Part shown: positions 50,401-62,990 of the stretch, piece after piece | Position numbering within the stretch: the first letter of the stretch is position 1 | How the letters are laid out: every line of letters begins with the position of its first letter | Assembly (NCBI GenBank): GCA_000711775.1 | Contig: ARYC01003567.1 | Span: 1-64,000, forward strand | DNA from: Oxytricha trifallax | Lineage: Eukaryota > Ciliophora > Spirotrichea > Sporadotrichida > Oxytrichidae | Direction of reading: 5' to 3' | Length of the DNA: 64,000 nt | Made by a program: the position numbers and the translations under genes | Notes under the pieces: model-generated | Told to the model about the DNA's origin: nothing | What the model saw: only the letters and a program-made list of their open reading frames with translations | Databases searched by the model: none

Positions 50401-51530
50401 AAAGAAGATGTCTTTTCATTCATAAAAACATCCATAATTTAGCGTATGTTTTTGAAAGATTTAGATAAAAATTTTAAAACTTAGTCTATAAAGCTCAATT
50501 AAATACTGGTGAGACGATGGTTTGTTTACGTGGCTTTATCTTTGATAATATGTATTAGTTCTTTACTTAATCCTGGTGATAATCCATGTGTAGTGATTTC
50601 TTCCATTTGGAGTTTCTACAAACCTAAAATCATAGGGTAATTTAATTTTTTTGATGACTATATTAGACTGAATTTTTTAAGTATATAAATTAGATATTTA
50701 ATGATGGTTTATTTATTCCTTATTCTCATTAATGAGTTATAATATATTTCTTGATAAATTCTTCTTTATTCTAGAACATCATGTGATGAAGCATAATTGT
50801 ATTTTGCATTACTTTTTATTGAATTCAAGCCCCTATGCTACGTTATTTATCTTGTTTTTTTATAATTTTCTTCAAAGCTGTTGCTCAGAATCTGTTCTTC
50901 TTTTAATTCCGACTACCTTTCCTACCTATCTGCGACGTCTTAGACATTTATTTTATATCTAGTAAGTCTCTATATTTAGTAGGTCAATGATGAGTCATGA
51001 AAGGTTTTGGGTGATTTTCCAGATATTGAAGCTAACCGTCTTTTTAATTCTGAAGCTTTTGTATCTTTGGAAGAGGAAGCTTATTATTTGAATCCATTTT
51101 CTGTGAGTTAGAGTTGCTAGTTTATATCAATCTTTGTTGCTTACCAGGCATGCGCAGTATTCTTTATAGAAGAGTTTAATTTGGATAATATTAAGTTTAA
51201 TAGATCTATTGTTTTCATTCCTAAGATATCTTGAAAGATGACTTAACTTTTCTTTTTACAGTTACTTGTGGTCATAGACCTCTAGTAAGATGTGTGGTCT
51301 AAGTGTGTCTAATTTATGCAATATTGTGTAAACCTTAGATCCTCGTTAAGTCAGAGTATTTTATTTTTTATATTTCCAATTTTGATAAATGTAGACTTTG
51401 GTAGATTTAATACTAATTTTTAATATGATGATAAATATATTGAACTTACTAATCAAATATAATGACATTTGAATGATCACAAAATGAATTAAAATTAATA
51501 GATTATTTTAAAAGATTTCCATTAATTATT
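50400..51530. other. AT-rich region, no gene supported
   Basis: Less AT-rich patches at 50800-50960 and 51110-51300 give no convincing frame. Confidence 0.3.
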
Positions 51531-51536
51531 GCGCAA

Positions 51537-52713
51537 CGAGACCCCCCCTCCACCCTCCGCAGGCCTAAACGAGATCACCCTCCACCTAACTAGACCCTCA
51601 CCCAACAACATCCCCATTCACATGAAAATGTTGATTCTCAATGTTTTAATCATTTTCCTTCGTGACATCATGACATCATAATATGTTTTACACATAAAAA
51701 ATATCATTTTTTCCTAATTTTTCTCAACTTATAAAATGATATTCTCTTTTCAATTTTTTTATTTAAAAACTTTTACTTCGTCCGTCGACTTTTTTAGCAC
51801 ATACTCACTCCTATAGGAAAATTAATTAATCATCTATCTCTCATGGTCTTGAAATAATTATAACGAAAAGGTAATCAACAAACAAACTCGCATAAATATT
51901 AATCCTTACAATTCATATAATTTTAATCGACTACATTCAATATAATTACAATAGTAGTCCCATTAATTTTAATATTATATTTTTTCTCAATTTTCCTGTA
52001 TATTTTATCATCATTAATTTTAATAGCAATTGATCTTTATATGCATAATAAATATCAAGAATAGTAATACAATATGTTTTTAAACAATTATTAATCAGTT
52101 AGTAAAAAGTATAGATATAATTATATTAATTTAAACTATCACATGACATGAATTTCATTTGAATTAAATAAATGTTAGTTTAAAAACATATTGTATTACT
52201 ATTCTTGATATTTATTATGCATATAAAGATCAATTGCTATTAAAATTAATGATGATAAAATATACAGGAAAATTGAGAAAAAATATAATATTAAAATTAA
52301 TGGGACTACTATTGTAATTATATTGAATGTAGTCGATTAAAATTATATGAATTGTAAGGATTAATATTTATGCGAGTTTGTTTGTTGATTACCTTTTCGT
52401 TATAATTATTTCAAGACCATGAGAGATACATGATTAATTAATTTTCCTATAGGAGTATGTGCTAAAAAAGTCGACGGACGAAGTAAAAGTTTTTAAATAA
52501 AAAAATTGAAAAGAGAATATCATTTTATAAGTTGAGAAAAATTAGGAAAAAATGATATTTTTTATGTGTAAAAAATATTATGATGTCAAGATGTCACGAA
52601 GGAAAATGATTAAAACATTGAGAATCAAAATTTTCATATGAATGGGGATGTTGTTGGGGTGGGAGGGGGGATCTCGTTTTAGGCCTGGGAGGGGGGGTGG
52701 AGGGGGGGTCTCG
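51537..52713. mobile_element. 1.18-kb palindromic element with C-rich ends
   Basis: Arms of about 550 bp (51537-52086 and 52178-52713) are reverse complements with scattered differences, around a 91-bp centre. The tips read CGAGACCCCCCCTCCACC and its complement; the right tip carries extra G-runs. There is no coding capacity; the Pro-rich ORF on the minus strand at 52594-52812 is only the C-rich tip translated. The shape is that of a large foldback transposon. No certain target duplication was found. Confidence 0.8.
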
Positions 52714-53059
52714 GTTGGAACAAATTATATTTAGTAGAATAATTAAAAAACTAAACTTCAATAAATGATTTTTAAGGAAAAGAAATCTTAAAAATATAAC
52801 GATCTTATACATTAAGTTAAGCTAATTGCTTATAAAAATTTTCGAATTAACAGAATAACTATAGAGTAAACCCTAACCATCTAGTGTTCCTTTAATTATA
52901 TTGAATTCAATTACAAATCAAATGTCCCTATGTAAGATAAATAAAATTATTTAAGAGAGTAAAAGCAAATATAATTTTCATTAATATAACAAAATGATAT
53001 TAAAATAAAGCCCATATATTCGTAAGATGAGGTAATTAAGGAAATTTATTCCACCCTTA

Positions 53060-54260
53060 ATTCGAGGAATTCTGTTAAAGTTAATTGCGCTTGAAGTAAG
53101 TTAGATGATAAGCTTATTAAGCTCTAAGTACAAACTTTAACTTTTGATAATGTGAAAGTCGTACCAAAGATTAGTTGTAATAACTGCGACAACTAATCAT
53201 ATATCAACAAAGAATTTTAAGTGTCTTCTAACAGCACAAATTAAGTTTTTAATGAAGTTAGAAAGCTCAAGAAATATTCTAATTACTTCTATGAATATAT
53301 ATATATATATATATATTTAAGGCTCTACCAATACTATTCCTGCGGTTATTAGAAGTTAAAATAACAGCAATTGTCTTGCTTATGTACTTAAACTCTATAA
53401 ATTTGTCAACGTCATTGACAAAAATAATGCTTATTCCTATAAAAATTAATACTTTTTCTAGTCTAAATTTGATTAAAATACTTATTTAATGAACAAAACT
53501 AAATAATAAGCAAATGTTTTTAGGAAACTAATAAAAGCGATAACCCAAAATTATAAAATAAAGTAAAGAGAGATCTACATTAAACAGCTTTAATAATATA
53601 TCAATTATTAAAAATAATAATATTTTGAGCGGTGTAGGAATATACTGTAACTCCTCCAGAATACCCATTAATATATCAATTAATTAAAATACTATAGATT
53701 ATTCTTACAATTAAATAATTAAATAATTTAATATATTTAATTTTTATCTAAGTCAGTAAATATCATGTAGATGCTATTGAGCTTTTAAAACTTGTTTGAT
53801 TAGTTAATGTTGTTTTAAAATACTTGAAATGTCTCCATTTTTAATGTATTTGCTTTATAATGAGAAGCATAAATATCAACGTTTCACCCATAAACTACTA
53901 ATTCTTCTCATTAACTATTTAGAGCATACGCTCGTTCAACTAATTACTGATAACCAGTAAAATTATAAATGAATGTATACCTTACTGAACGTAATAAAAT
54001 TTAAATAAAAAGATCTTTGAAAATATCTTCTAGCAGAACAACTCAAATTAATGCATGAATGACTTAGAATAAGTACTAATGAAGACAGCTTGACTGCTAT
54101 TATTACAAGTTAAAGAGGTAAAAGGCTTTTAATTTAGTTATAAAACGAAATCATGTAAGAAACTCCTATAATAAAACAATAAGATGGAAAAATAAAAATC
54201 TTCTTGAATATTTAAGATCAGCTGTATCAAGTTGATTGCGTGGTTAAACTAAGTTAAAAA
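53060..54260 (+). pseudogene. Two coding-like plus-strand segments, unknown
   Basis: One frame at about 53095-53300 reads KLDDKLIKLQVQTLTFDNVK and KISCNNCDNQSYINKEFQVS. Another at about 54010-54255 reads YLLAEQLKLMHE, a TGA, then LRISTNEDSLTAIITSQRGK and LLIQLQNEIMQETPIIKQQD. The TGA sits between two good coding runs, as in the gene at 54726-56863. AT-rich sequence with (TA)n at 53298-53317 separates the two. It may be exons of one gene; function unknown. Confidence 0.35.
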
Positions 54261-54575
54261 ATCTTATTGTGAAAAAAAGAATTAAATTAATTAAAATTAA
54301 TAGATTTAAACTTTTAAAATTGATGATTATTTCTCACATTATTAATTGTAAATATAAATAGTTATTGAGACATATTCAATTATTATTTATTTATTTTTTT
54401 TTTATGTATTTGCTTTTAAATTTTATAGTTTTAGGCAATTGATTCACATATTTAATGCTGAATATTAAGAGTGTATCTAATAAAAAAATTTAATGAAAAT
54501 TTAAAGAAGGTGAAATGTAATTAACATGCTTAAAAATGAAGATGTGCAGGATTTATGTTTATTCCAAAAATAACA

Positions 54576-54600
54576 AGAATGAGAGAGAGAGAGAGTGAAA
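54576..54600. repeat. (GA)n microsatellite
   Basis: GAGAGAGAGAGAGAGAGTGA near 54580-54598. Confidence 0.7.
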
Positions 54601-54725
54601 CATAACTTTAAAAGCATTTTACAATAAATTTAATATTGAATCATATAATTATGAAAAACACAAATTAAATTGTTTTGAGTTTGTAAAATAAAATCATAAA
54701 TTAATAAGAATCAAATCCAATAACA

Positions 54726-56863
54726 TCAATTCTTATAAAATATTTAAAAGAATTAAGAAACTTATTCAAACATGACAATAGAAAATAGTCTATCACAAAT
54801 GGAAGACAGATCATACTTATAGAATTCATCAAACTTTATCCTACTATCATTTGAGTATAAAACATGCTCCACGAGGAAAACAGCATAAGTTCTCTGGAAA
54901 AATATCTTAAAAATTGAGAATGTTTCTACTTAAACTATGATATGATAAAGAAATGTGCACAGAGCCCAGGTAAATGGCATTTGCGAGCTAAAAAGATATA
55001 GGAGCTTAATTATCTCAGCCTGAAGAGTCTGCACTTTCTCAGAATCTCCTTCCATTTTTCAGAACTGATTCGAGCGGTATCCTGATAATCAGCTTTAAGT
55101 AAAATTTTACTCTAGCTTCATCTGCAATATAATAATACTTCACTTGCCAGTTTTTCTCATGCATATTATCATTGTGAAACAGAAAGCTACTTTTTACTAA
55201 AAAAAATAAGTAATTCTAATTCTTAAATAAACAATTAAAATGTTTTGAATTAAGTGAATGATGTGTCTGTTGAATAATCCAGGTTTAAGTCAACTTATTT
55301 GTAGAATTATATTTAAGTAGCAGAAAATTATAATGTAGAGATTGAGTTTCTTTGCCATTTAAATTATCAAAATGGTTGAAGCATCAGGATTAATGCAATG
55401 AATATATATATATATATAGATATAATTAAATAAATTGATTTAATAGTGATAAAACCCTGATAATTATTTTTTAGAAATATTAAGAATAAATAAATTAAAT
55501 AATAAACATTGGGGAAGAAGTACCTTAGGTTAGAATAAATTTTGAGATTTAATAACATGAACTTAAATGCTAGAATTAGAATTCATTAATAAACCTGTTT
55601 TTCTAATTCAGAGTTCATGCATGCTGATTCTTCCTCATTGAGGTAGTCTACTCTTTTCTCATCTTCTTCTACCGAGCTTCTTCTCCTTCTATGTTTCTAA
55701 CTAAGTTTCTTGGCCAATCTACCCAATGAAGATCTGCTCCGCATACTAATCTATTGGGCTCTTGATCAGTTTTGGTTTAGTTCCTCTTCTCTCCTCCCTT
55801 TGCCACCAATTATTTCTCTTATAGTCCCCTGGTGAAGTGATATTCTTCTACAATATGCTCCATTATCTTCAACCCCGCTAAACTACCTATCCTAATCTTC
55901 AAGGAGTTCCTCAATTTCCATTATAACACCGTTATGCAGAACCATATCATCCCACGTATCTCCACATGTGTAAGTTAGTAATTTTATTCCGATTTCTCTA
56001 TCTTCGCTCCCAGACAACCAAATAGCAACACACTTTTTCTCAGTGACTACAATAACTTCCTTCTTGATTGATTTTAGAATATTTTGAGCTTATAACCCCA
56101 CAATTAAGAGCATATAAGCACAAGGAAGGCAGTCAAAATATCTTGGGTTGATTGGAAATCAGCTTATTAAGATATAGCTAAATTTAATGTCCTTATTAAG
56201 GCTTTACTTGATACATTCTTAATTGTTTTAATTAATCTTAAGACCTATATATTCATATATGTATATTACACATTAAATTCGATTTATTTTCAAAAATTTT
56301 AGCTTACCTCTAAAAATACTTAGCCATTCCGTAGCAAAGATCTGGAATATTTGCTCTCCTTATAGCTCTTTTGTATGTAATTAGTTATTAAGATAATCAG
56401 AACCCATAACTGTGATTTGGTTGATATCGATCTTGCTAAAGATTTAGTCCACTTCAAATTCCTTACTCACTGTTCCAACCAATAAGTTGTTGAACTGATG
56501 TAAGATTTTTTGTATAACTGCCAAGCTTCCAACATTTCTTCTGATGTCAAATACTTTCTCTATCCTCGACTTCCTCGTGATCCTTAGCAGCACTCAGTTT
56601 AATATTAAATATTGATAATAAATCTTTTGAATTTAATATTAAGATAATGTTTAATTTAATCTGAGAGTATTTACACAATCATAATTATAAAACTGATGGA
56701 GAGGTTTCACTTCTTGAATTATTAAAGTTAGTATTTTATTTTCATTTTCATACAAATTTTCAAAAAGAGTGCTATTTTTAATTTTAGTTGGTTCTTCTTT
56801 GTCATTCAAACTATTTATGGATGAATTTGAGATTAAGGTGTGAAATTTAAATTTTATATTCAT
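54726..56863 (-). CDS. Uncharacterised multi-exon protein, best intact host-type gene
   Basis: Function not recognised. It starts at ATG 56863 (MNIKFKFHTLISNSSINSLN). The frame runs about 185 codons through several TAA/TAG (Gln) and one TGA (Trp, in YLILNWVLLRI) to WLSIFR, where an intron GTAAGC...AG of roughly 150 bp begins near 56315. The next exon reads SIKKEVIVVTEKKCVAIWLS, GDTWDDMVLHNGVIMEIEEL and an Arg-rich KHRRRRSS, and contains a second TGA between ELNQN and SRAQQISM. A likely ~405-bp intron (GTTTAT...TTTTAG, about 55199-55603) leads to a last exon: HEKNWQVKYYYIADEARVKF, MEGDSEKVQTLQAEIIKLLY and FDEFYKYDLSSICDRLFSIV, ending in TGA at 54726. Frame slips near 55195, 55100 and 55055 are each repaired by one extra A in an A-run. 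No transmembrane segment or known motif is clear. Confidence 0.6.
55199..55603 (-). other. Probable intron, ~405 bp
   Basis: The minus strand reads GTTTATTAATG...TTTTTTTTAG between an exon ending MNSELEKQ and one beginning around KSSFLFHNDN. The inside is nearly pure A/T with a (TA)n run. The small standard-code ORF at 55367-55558 lies inside it. Confidence 0.45.
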
Positions 56864-56869
56864 TTATAC

Positions 56870-59800
56870 TCAGATTTTATATTTTCTTGAAAGCTTTATT
56901 ATTAGTATTTAGTTCAATTTCCATATAACTTTTTATAGACCACTTTAAGAATGAAAAAGCTTGTCTGCTTAAATAGAATTATTTTGAAAATTATAAAATA
57001 ACAATAAAATTAAATCAATGACATTTGGCAATGAATAATCTATATTTATAAAAATTCATCTCATTACTTCATGTCGTTTTTAATTAATTTAAATCTGTTC
57101 TTTAATTATACAATTCAAGTCAGTTAATTTGTATTGCATTTAAATAAATTTCAATTCTTTTCATATTTTATCAATAGTAATTATAATATAGAATAATTAT
57201 TGATAAAATATGAAGAATTACAAGAGTGACTGCCTCAATTAATAATTTTACAGAATAAGCAAATCGTGTTATTTAATTATAATATTAGCCTAATTATTTA
57301 CTTATAATTTTTGACAATTATAATTAATCTTTCTTAATTTCCTAATCTTTTATTCTTAACTGACTATTGGGGTTTTTTATTAACTAAATTAAAATGTAAT
57401 ATGATGAGTTATGTTAACTAGTTAAGTATTAGTTTAAGAATATTTAAACACAATATATTTCCAAAAGAATGCTCATCAATTCTAAATAGTTATGGATAAG
57501 TAATTCTTCACTGAATACAAAGGGCTCAAATCAGAGTACAAAAGAAGGGAGATAGTAGACAATTTAATGCAATCCTTAAATGTTAAATGAGAAGATGTTT
57601 TAAAGATAAAATTAAATTTTGTGTCAAAATAAATGGATTATTGGAATTGTTTGATGAAAATTGTGCTAACGAACAAATTTCATAGCCAGATACGAGTCCC
57701 AGCGCTGTAAGCCTTAAAATTAAAATTCTCCTAAGAATTTTGAAAAATATATTAGACATGCAACTTCGAGAATACTCTTAGAGTATATAAACAGTAAAAT
57801 ATGATTATTTTTTATATTACCCTGATTTAACAACAAATTAAATCCTTAACAGATATAGGAATAATCTTTTAACTAACAACATCATCTTGATTAAACAATC
57901 CTTAAGAAATATTACAATCACCTGAAAGTTATTTAATTAGTTTTAATAATCTAAAAGTCTAATGTAAAAATTACAAGAATAAAAATACTTGACGACATAT
58001 GCTGAAAAAATCATGACATCTGCTATATTTCACTCGCTAAACAGTATAATGAATGAGCAAATAATACAATAGCACAAAACACATTAGGCTACAGAACTTA
58101 CGATAAAAAGGTGTGGAAATGATTATACAGAGAAGTTTCTGGGCAATCAGGATCATCAACAAGATAAACATGCTAAAAATAAAACAAATTAATATTTATT
58201 TAACGGCAACACAAAAAAATAAGTTTTGAAAAACTTTAACAATCAAGCATAATATAAAATATGATATAAAATATCAACATTTTAAAATTAAAGTAGTAGT
58301 AGGTTGTAAAGAAAGTCATGAAGAGAAAATAATTAGTAAATAAAAGAAATGTTAATACATACAATATTGAGTAAAAGAGCAGTTAAAAATAAACAACGGA
58401 GTAACCATTAGTAAGTGTAGATTTAACAAAAGAAAACATATCAATGTTATAAACAAATGCTATTTCAATCACTATTTATACAAAATATCACCAATTATAC
58501 ATCAAATCTGAAAACGATATAAAATAAAAATGTAATGTCTAGAAAATTTATTAAAGAGTGTTGGTAAACTAATTATTAATGATGAGAATACACTTACTTA
58601 ATAGGAAGTGTAACCAATCATAGCATTTTAAAAACAAATTATATTGTAATTTAAGGGATTAATTTTCAGGAAATTTCCAATATCTTTAAAGAGTATAATT
58701 CAAATACGGTAAAATGGAGGCAAGTAAAAAATATATTATGGATTCAGTAGAGATAAATATTAAATTATACTTCTAAAAAGTAACTAATTAAAAATAGAAT
58801 GAAGGTTAAAGAAGAACTTTAAACTATATTTACCTCAACAATCCCTCCTATAAACATTTATTTAAGAAAAAAAGAATACAAGAAGATCTTAGATCAAATA
58901 GATGACAAATTTTCTAATTTTTGTGGATTGGCATTATTACAACGCTCTAGACTTTAACGAAAGGAATAAAAGAAATGATAATATATAAGATTATGATGAT
59001 GTTGATGATTATGGAAGAATAAGAATAAACTCGAAGATTAACAAGATATTTAATCAATAAACATTGTGTAGAGTGACAATCCAATGAATATATGTAGTCT
59101 AAGATTTAAACTATTATTTTTTAATTAAGTATCCACAATTTAACAAAAATATTCAAAGACTTAGGAGGATCAGATTAAGGAAAGGACATGTAAAGTCGAT
59201 ACCACAGCTAAAATTAACCAGGATAATTCGAATATGAAGATATGAAGAAGATAATAAACAAAGTGAAGACAACTGAGAATTATGTGATCAAAGACACATA
59301 AAAATAAGGACCTTAAAGTTCTGTAATTTGAATATGAATATTATATTAAACTATTTTGATTCACATCTTGAGTGTTTTGCTAAGAATGCAGAGTCTCTGC
59401 TCAGCTATACTATAAATTTCCCATTACTTATAATTAAACTTTACTGACATTACATAGATTAAATCTTTGAATCACTAAGATTGATATTTCCCTCCAATAT
59501 TTTAGTAATTATTTAGACTTGAATGTTTGTATATTTTACTGTATTAACTGTGTCATCTACAAATATCACTTAAAAATATGATGTTTTTATAAGATTTGTT
59601 TAAATTATAGCCTATTAAAATATATAAATGTATTTATTAAATCTCTTAACTTACTATTAAATTCAATAAAATTAATTAAAAAGGAATTCAATGAATTATA
59701 TAAAAAAGTAAAATAATTGAATGAAATGGCAGTTCCTTTAAAAAAATAAATTTCTATCCATAACATTTTACTTCATATTCTAATTTAAAATAATAATATG

Positions 59801-61630
59801 ATTGCATGTATAAATTTATATAAGGAGATTGATTTGATTGAATTAGTGATGCGAATAAATATACAATTTAAATAATAATTTAACAGATAAATAATAAATC
59901 ATTGTAAGTATAAATAATAATAAAAATAAATCACATATTATGTATCATCGAAGAAATGCAATTTTGTTAGTTCATTCACTTTAAATACAGATCTACAACT
60001 TTCTTATTATTAAACTTCATGTTTTCTATCATAATCTAGAATCTCCTAATTTTTGATTCCTGCTTTAATATTCAATGACATATGCAGGTTTCTACTTTTC
60101 ATGAGTTTCTGTTCATATTTTGTAATTCTTTTATATGTGCAGTCACAATTGTTTGATCTATTTCCAGATGGCCTCATCCTCGTTAAAGATTCATTCTTCC
60201 AATATTTATAAAAAGAATTTTAATAAATTTGACTACAACTAACTTCCCTTACTAGTTATTTAATTCGTGTATCAGTCTTAAGTGTTTCTATGATATATAA
60301 TCTCCTCACAAAATACAACAAGAGTTTATTTCTTTATCCTTGGCTTTGTCTGCTTTTTATTAACTAAACAAATTTTCTTTCACATTATAATATAATATCT
60401 TCCACTATAATAATTCTGTCTATAATAGCCATCTTACAATTCAAAATATTCATAAACTTATTGAAAACAAGCAAAAGTCTTTGCATATTCAGCCAGTTCT
60501 TAAAGAAATATATAGAATATTGGTTAACTTCAGATTTTTAAAGCTATGTAAGTTCGTTTTTAGCATTAAATTTATATAAGGAAATGGGAAAAAAACCAGT
60601 AGAATAATTCTTAAATTATGTTAAAAATCATCGAAAAATTTAAAATATTAAAGATTTATAGTATGTCTGGTCATTTGGATATTTTAAATTCTATCGTTTT
60701 ATTATTATGACCCTAAAATATATATAGTTAAATTGTTTACTTGTACTATTAGTGCAACAATTATAAATTATTCAGCTTATTTTGAAATATCCTTTTATTA
60801 AAACTGCATTTACAAAAAAAATTGGTTTAATTGATTTGCATTTTTTTAAATTTTTATTATTAAATAAAATAGTTAATTACTGTACTGGATGGGGAACCAA
60901 TCTCACTCAGGACTTTCTAATAGAACTTTCTACCAATATTGCAAAGCGCAATTAAATTAGTAATATTTAATTTTAATATTTTCATTGCTAAACTATAAAT
61001 TTAAATTTACCATTTTTTGCATTCATCAATCTATTTATAATTCAAATATTCGAAATCTCAATTTTTGAAATATATCATTTAATTATCACTGTTAAATCTA
61101 AGCAATATTACTTAGTGTGAAAATATATTGAGCCATCTAATTGATGAATGTTTCATATATTGAAGGATATTTATCTTTTCTAGTGAGAAACTTAACTAAA
61201 TGCAAGAATGTAATGATAAAGAGAAAAACGAAACAATGTCATAAGGAGGAAGCATTTTACGACTCGAAGAGTCAAGTCAGAATAAAGGTAGAGGGTAGTA
61301 AATGAAGAAATCAGTGATAGAAATTAAAAATGATTTAACTGTAACTTACTAAGGGGTATAAAAGCTTAGGATTTCTTCATAATTAATTGGAAATTCTTGA
61401 TACAATTACAATCGAAAAGAAATAATAAACATGAGATTAAGACAAACTTTAATGAATATGCTTTAAATGTTTTATATTACTTGTGAATAAATATTTAGGT
61501 ATATAAATAATTCTATATACTTAAATTATAAACTAAATAGTAGATGCATGTATTAAATATTGCTAAAATAGATAAAAATAGGAAATTGTATTAATTAATC
61601 AGAAATCTTAAATAATATTTTAATTATAAC
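56870..61630. other. 4.7 kb AT-rich region, no gene supported
   Basis: Only A/T-rich sequence. Patches at 57690-57720, 60890-60950 and 61200-61380 are slightly less AT-rich but give no convincing frame. No repeat family from elsewhere in the window recurs here. Confidence 0.35.
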
Positions 61631-61639
61631 CAATTTACT

Positions 61640-62260
61640 TTTCGATTCTATTCGAACACTTATAGCAAGTGATTGAAGAATTTCTCAAATTTCATCAGTA
61701 TTGTTAGTTTCAAGAGTAGAAACCATAATTTTAAAAGCTTTATTCTTATCTGAGCAGTCAGTTGCAATTTTATCGCCCAACTCAATAAATCATTGGTGGT
61801 CATCCAAAATATTGGTTGAATCTTGATGATTGAGAGTGGAATCACAATAAATTGTCAAAAACTCCCTGATTTATGAGCTTCCTGGCGTGAGTTCAGCTTC
61901 CAAGGTAATAGAAAGCAGGATGAAGGTGGTGCTCAACCTTCAAAAGTGAGACGATGAGAACCATAAAAGCCAACGATAATGATTTCCCTCCCACACCAGG
62001 TCGGTTAATGAGACTACCACAGCGAAAGGACAGAGACTACTATCTCAGCACCGGTGGAACCTGGTAAGAATTTTCTCCAAACTCCCCTTTAATTGTTTAC
62101 AGGAAGCAGATCTCTGCGAGCTCTGAAGGGATACTCCTAGTTCACTAGGCTCTTATCTAGTATGCATCTTGATTACAGGGAGATGTGGAATGGGAGGCGA
62201 GGTGGTTTTTTGGAGTTTTTCTAGTTCACGACTTGAAGTCATTGATAGCCACGCCAACTC
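61640..62260 (-). pseudogene. GC-richer coding region, frame uncertain, unknown protein
   Basis: On the minus strand an ATG near 62240 starts MTSSRELEKLQKTTSPPIPH, LPVIKMHTRQEPSELGVSLQ and further, and a frame stays open to about 61640 if four TGA are Trp. The last third reads very well (FIELGDKIATDCSDKNKAFK, then IMVSTLETNNTDEI, TGA, EILQSLAISVRIES). In the middle (62080-61880) all three minus frames look protein-like, so frame changes are possible. Composition is near 45-50% G+C in 61860-62260, unlike the flanks. It lies on the same strand as the transposase upstream of it. No family is recognised; it could be part of the same mobile element. Confidence 0.35.
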
Positions 62261-62370
62261 ACTTCAGATACGTCTACGTCACGACTAAAATTGATGGTTT
62301 GATTTTAGTATTAAACAGAAAATTGATAAAAATTTAATTTTGAGTATAACTCGTTTACTACTATAGAGTG

Positions 62371-62990
62371 TCAAGCTAATTCTACTTACTTGCTGTCTGC
62401 CTGCTCCTATCTGAGGTGCCTCTTGATGTAGGAGAACAACTACTCGATGGGGTTGAGCCAGGGTGAGTATTCTACATTGAATAGGACAGTGACCTTGAAC
62501 TTCCTAGCAGTCTCCAACACTTCTGAGTACTTATGATTATTACCAATCAAGTTTGGAGAGTGACCACCATGATCATGAGTCTGGTCCCTGCTCTCCTCGT
62601 CGACTGACTTCATTAATGCATCACCACCTTGCCCTGAATAGATTGCACTTGATCTAGACATCCAAAATAAGTAAGTTCTAATCTAGCACTGATAATTACA
62701 ATCATATAGAATGAGTGAATGGAACTAATGAGTGCTAAGAAGATAGATAAGAGGTGGAATAGTTAAAGATTGATTGATATCTTCGATAGTTATACTTACT
62801 TTACTCCTAACAACGCAAAGGTTCTTGATTGGATAGCCATGAGTGACACCATTACCAAAGCTGCTTTGGAAGAATGAGCCCGCTGTGTGCTGCGAAGATC
62901 CCCCACCCACTCCTTGCTGCGCCAGGGAGTGGGGGTGGGGGGCGTCTAAGATTTCTCTATCTTCAACATCACCGGCCTTGTCAATTACCT
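62371..62990 (-). CDS. IS630/Tc1-mariner-type transposase (DDE_3-like), left arm copy
   Basis: Cut-and-paste transposase of the Tc1/mariner/IS630 group. The minus-strand frame, with TAG as Gln, is continuous from about 62990 to TGA 62371, passing FGNGVTHGYPIKNLCVVRSK, GQGGDALMKSVDEE, GNNHKYSEVLETARKFKVTV and YSPWLNPIEQLFSYIKRHL. The last is the family's hallmark (YSP.LNPIE..F...K) with the catalytic Glu. The Gln after it is a TAG, which supports the reassigned code. The second catalytic Asp (usually in DNA..H) appears as Gly in LIGNNHKY, so this copy may be inactive. The 5' part of the gene is unclear; an intron starting GTAAGT near 62804 is possible. The gene lies partly inside the palindrome (62629 onward) and partly outside it on this side. 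Confidence 0.7.

Noticed and set aside
52594-52812. Pro-rich 72-aa ORF
   Set aside because: It is the translation of the C-rich tip of the palindrome; composition alone explains it.
61920-62180. Plus-strand frame starting MRTIKANDNDFPPTPGRLMR
   Set aside because: It reads fairly well, but the minus strand has longer protein-like frames that connect with the segment at 61640-61880, so it was treated as a likely shadow.
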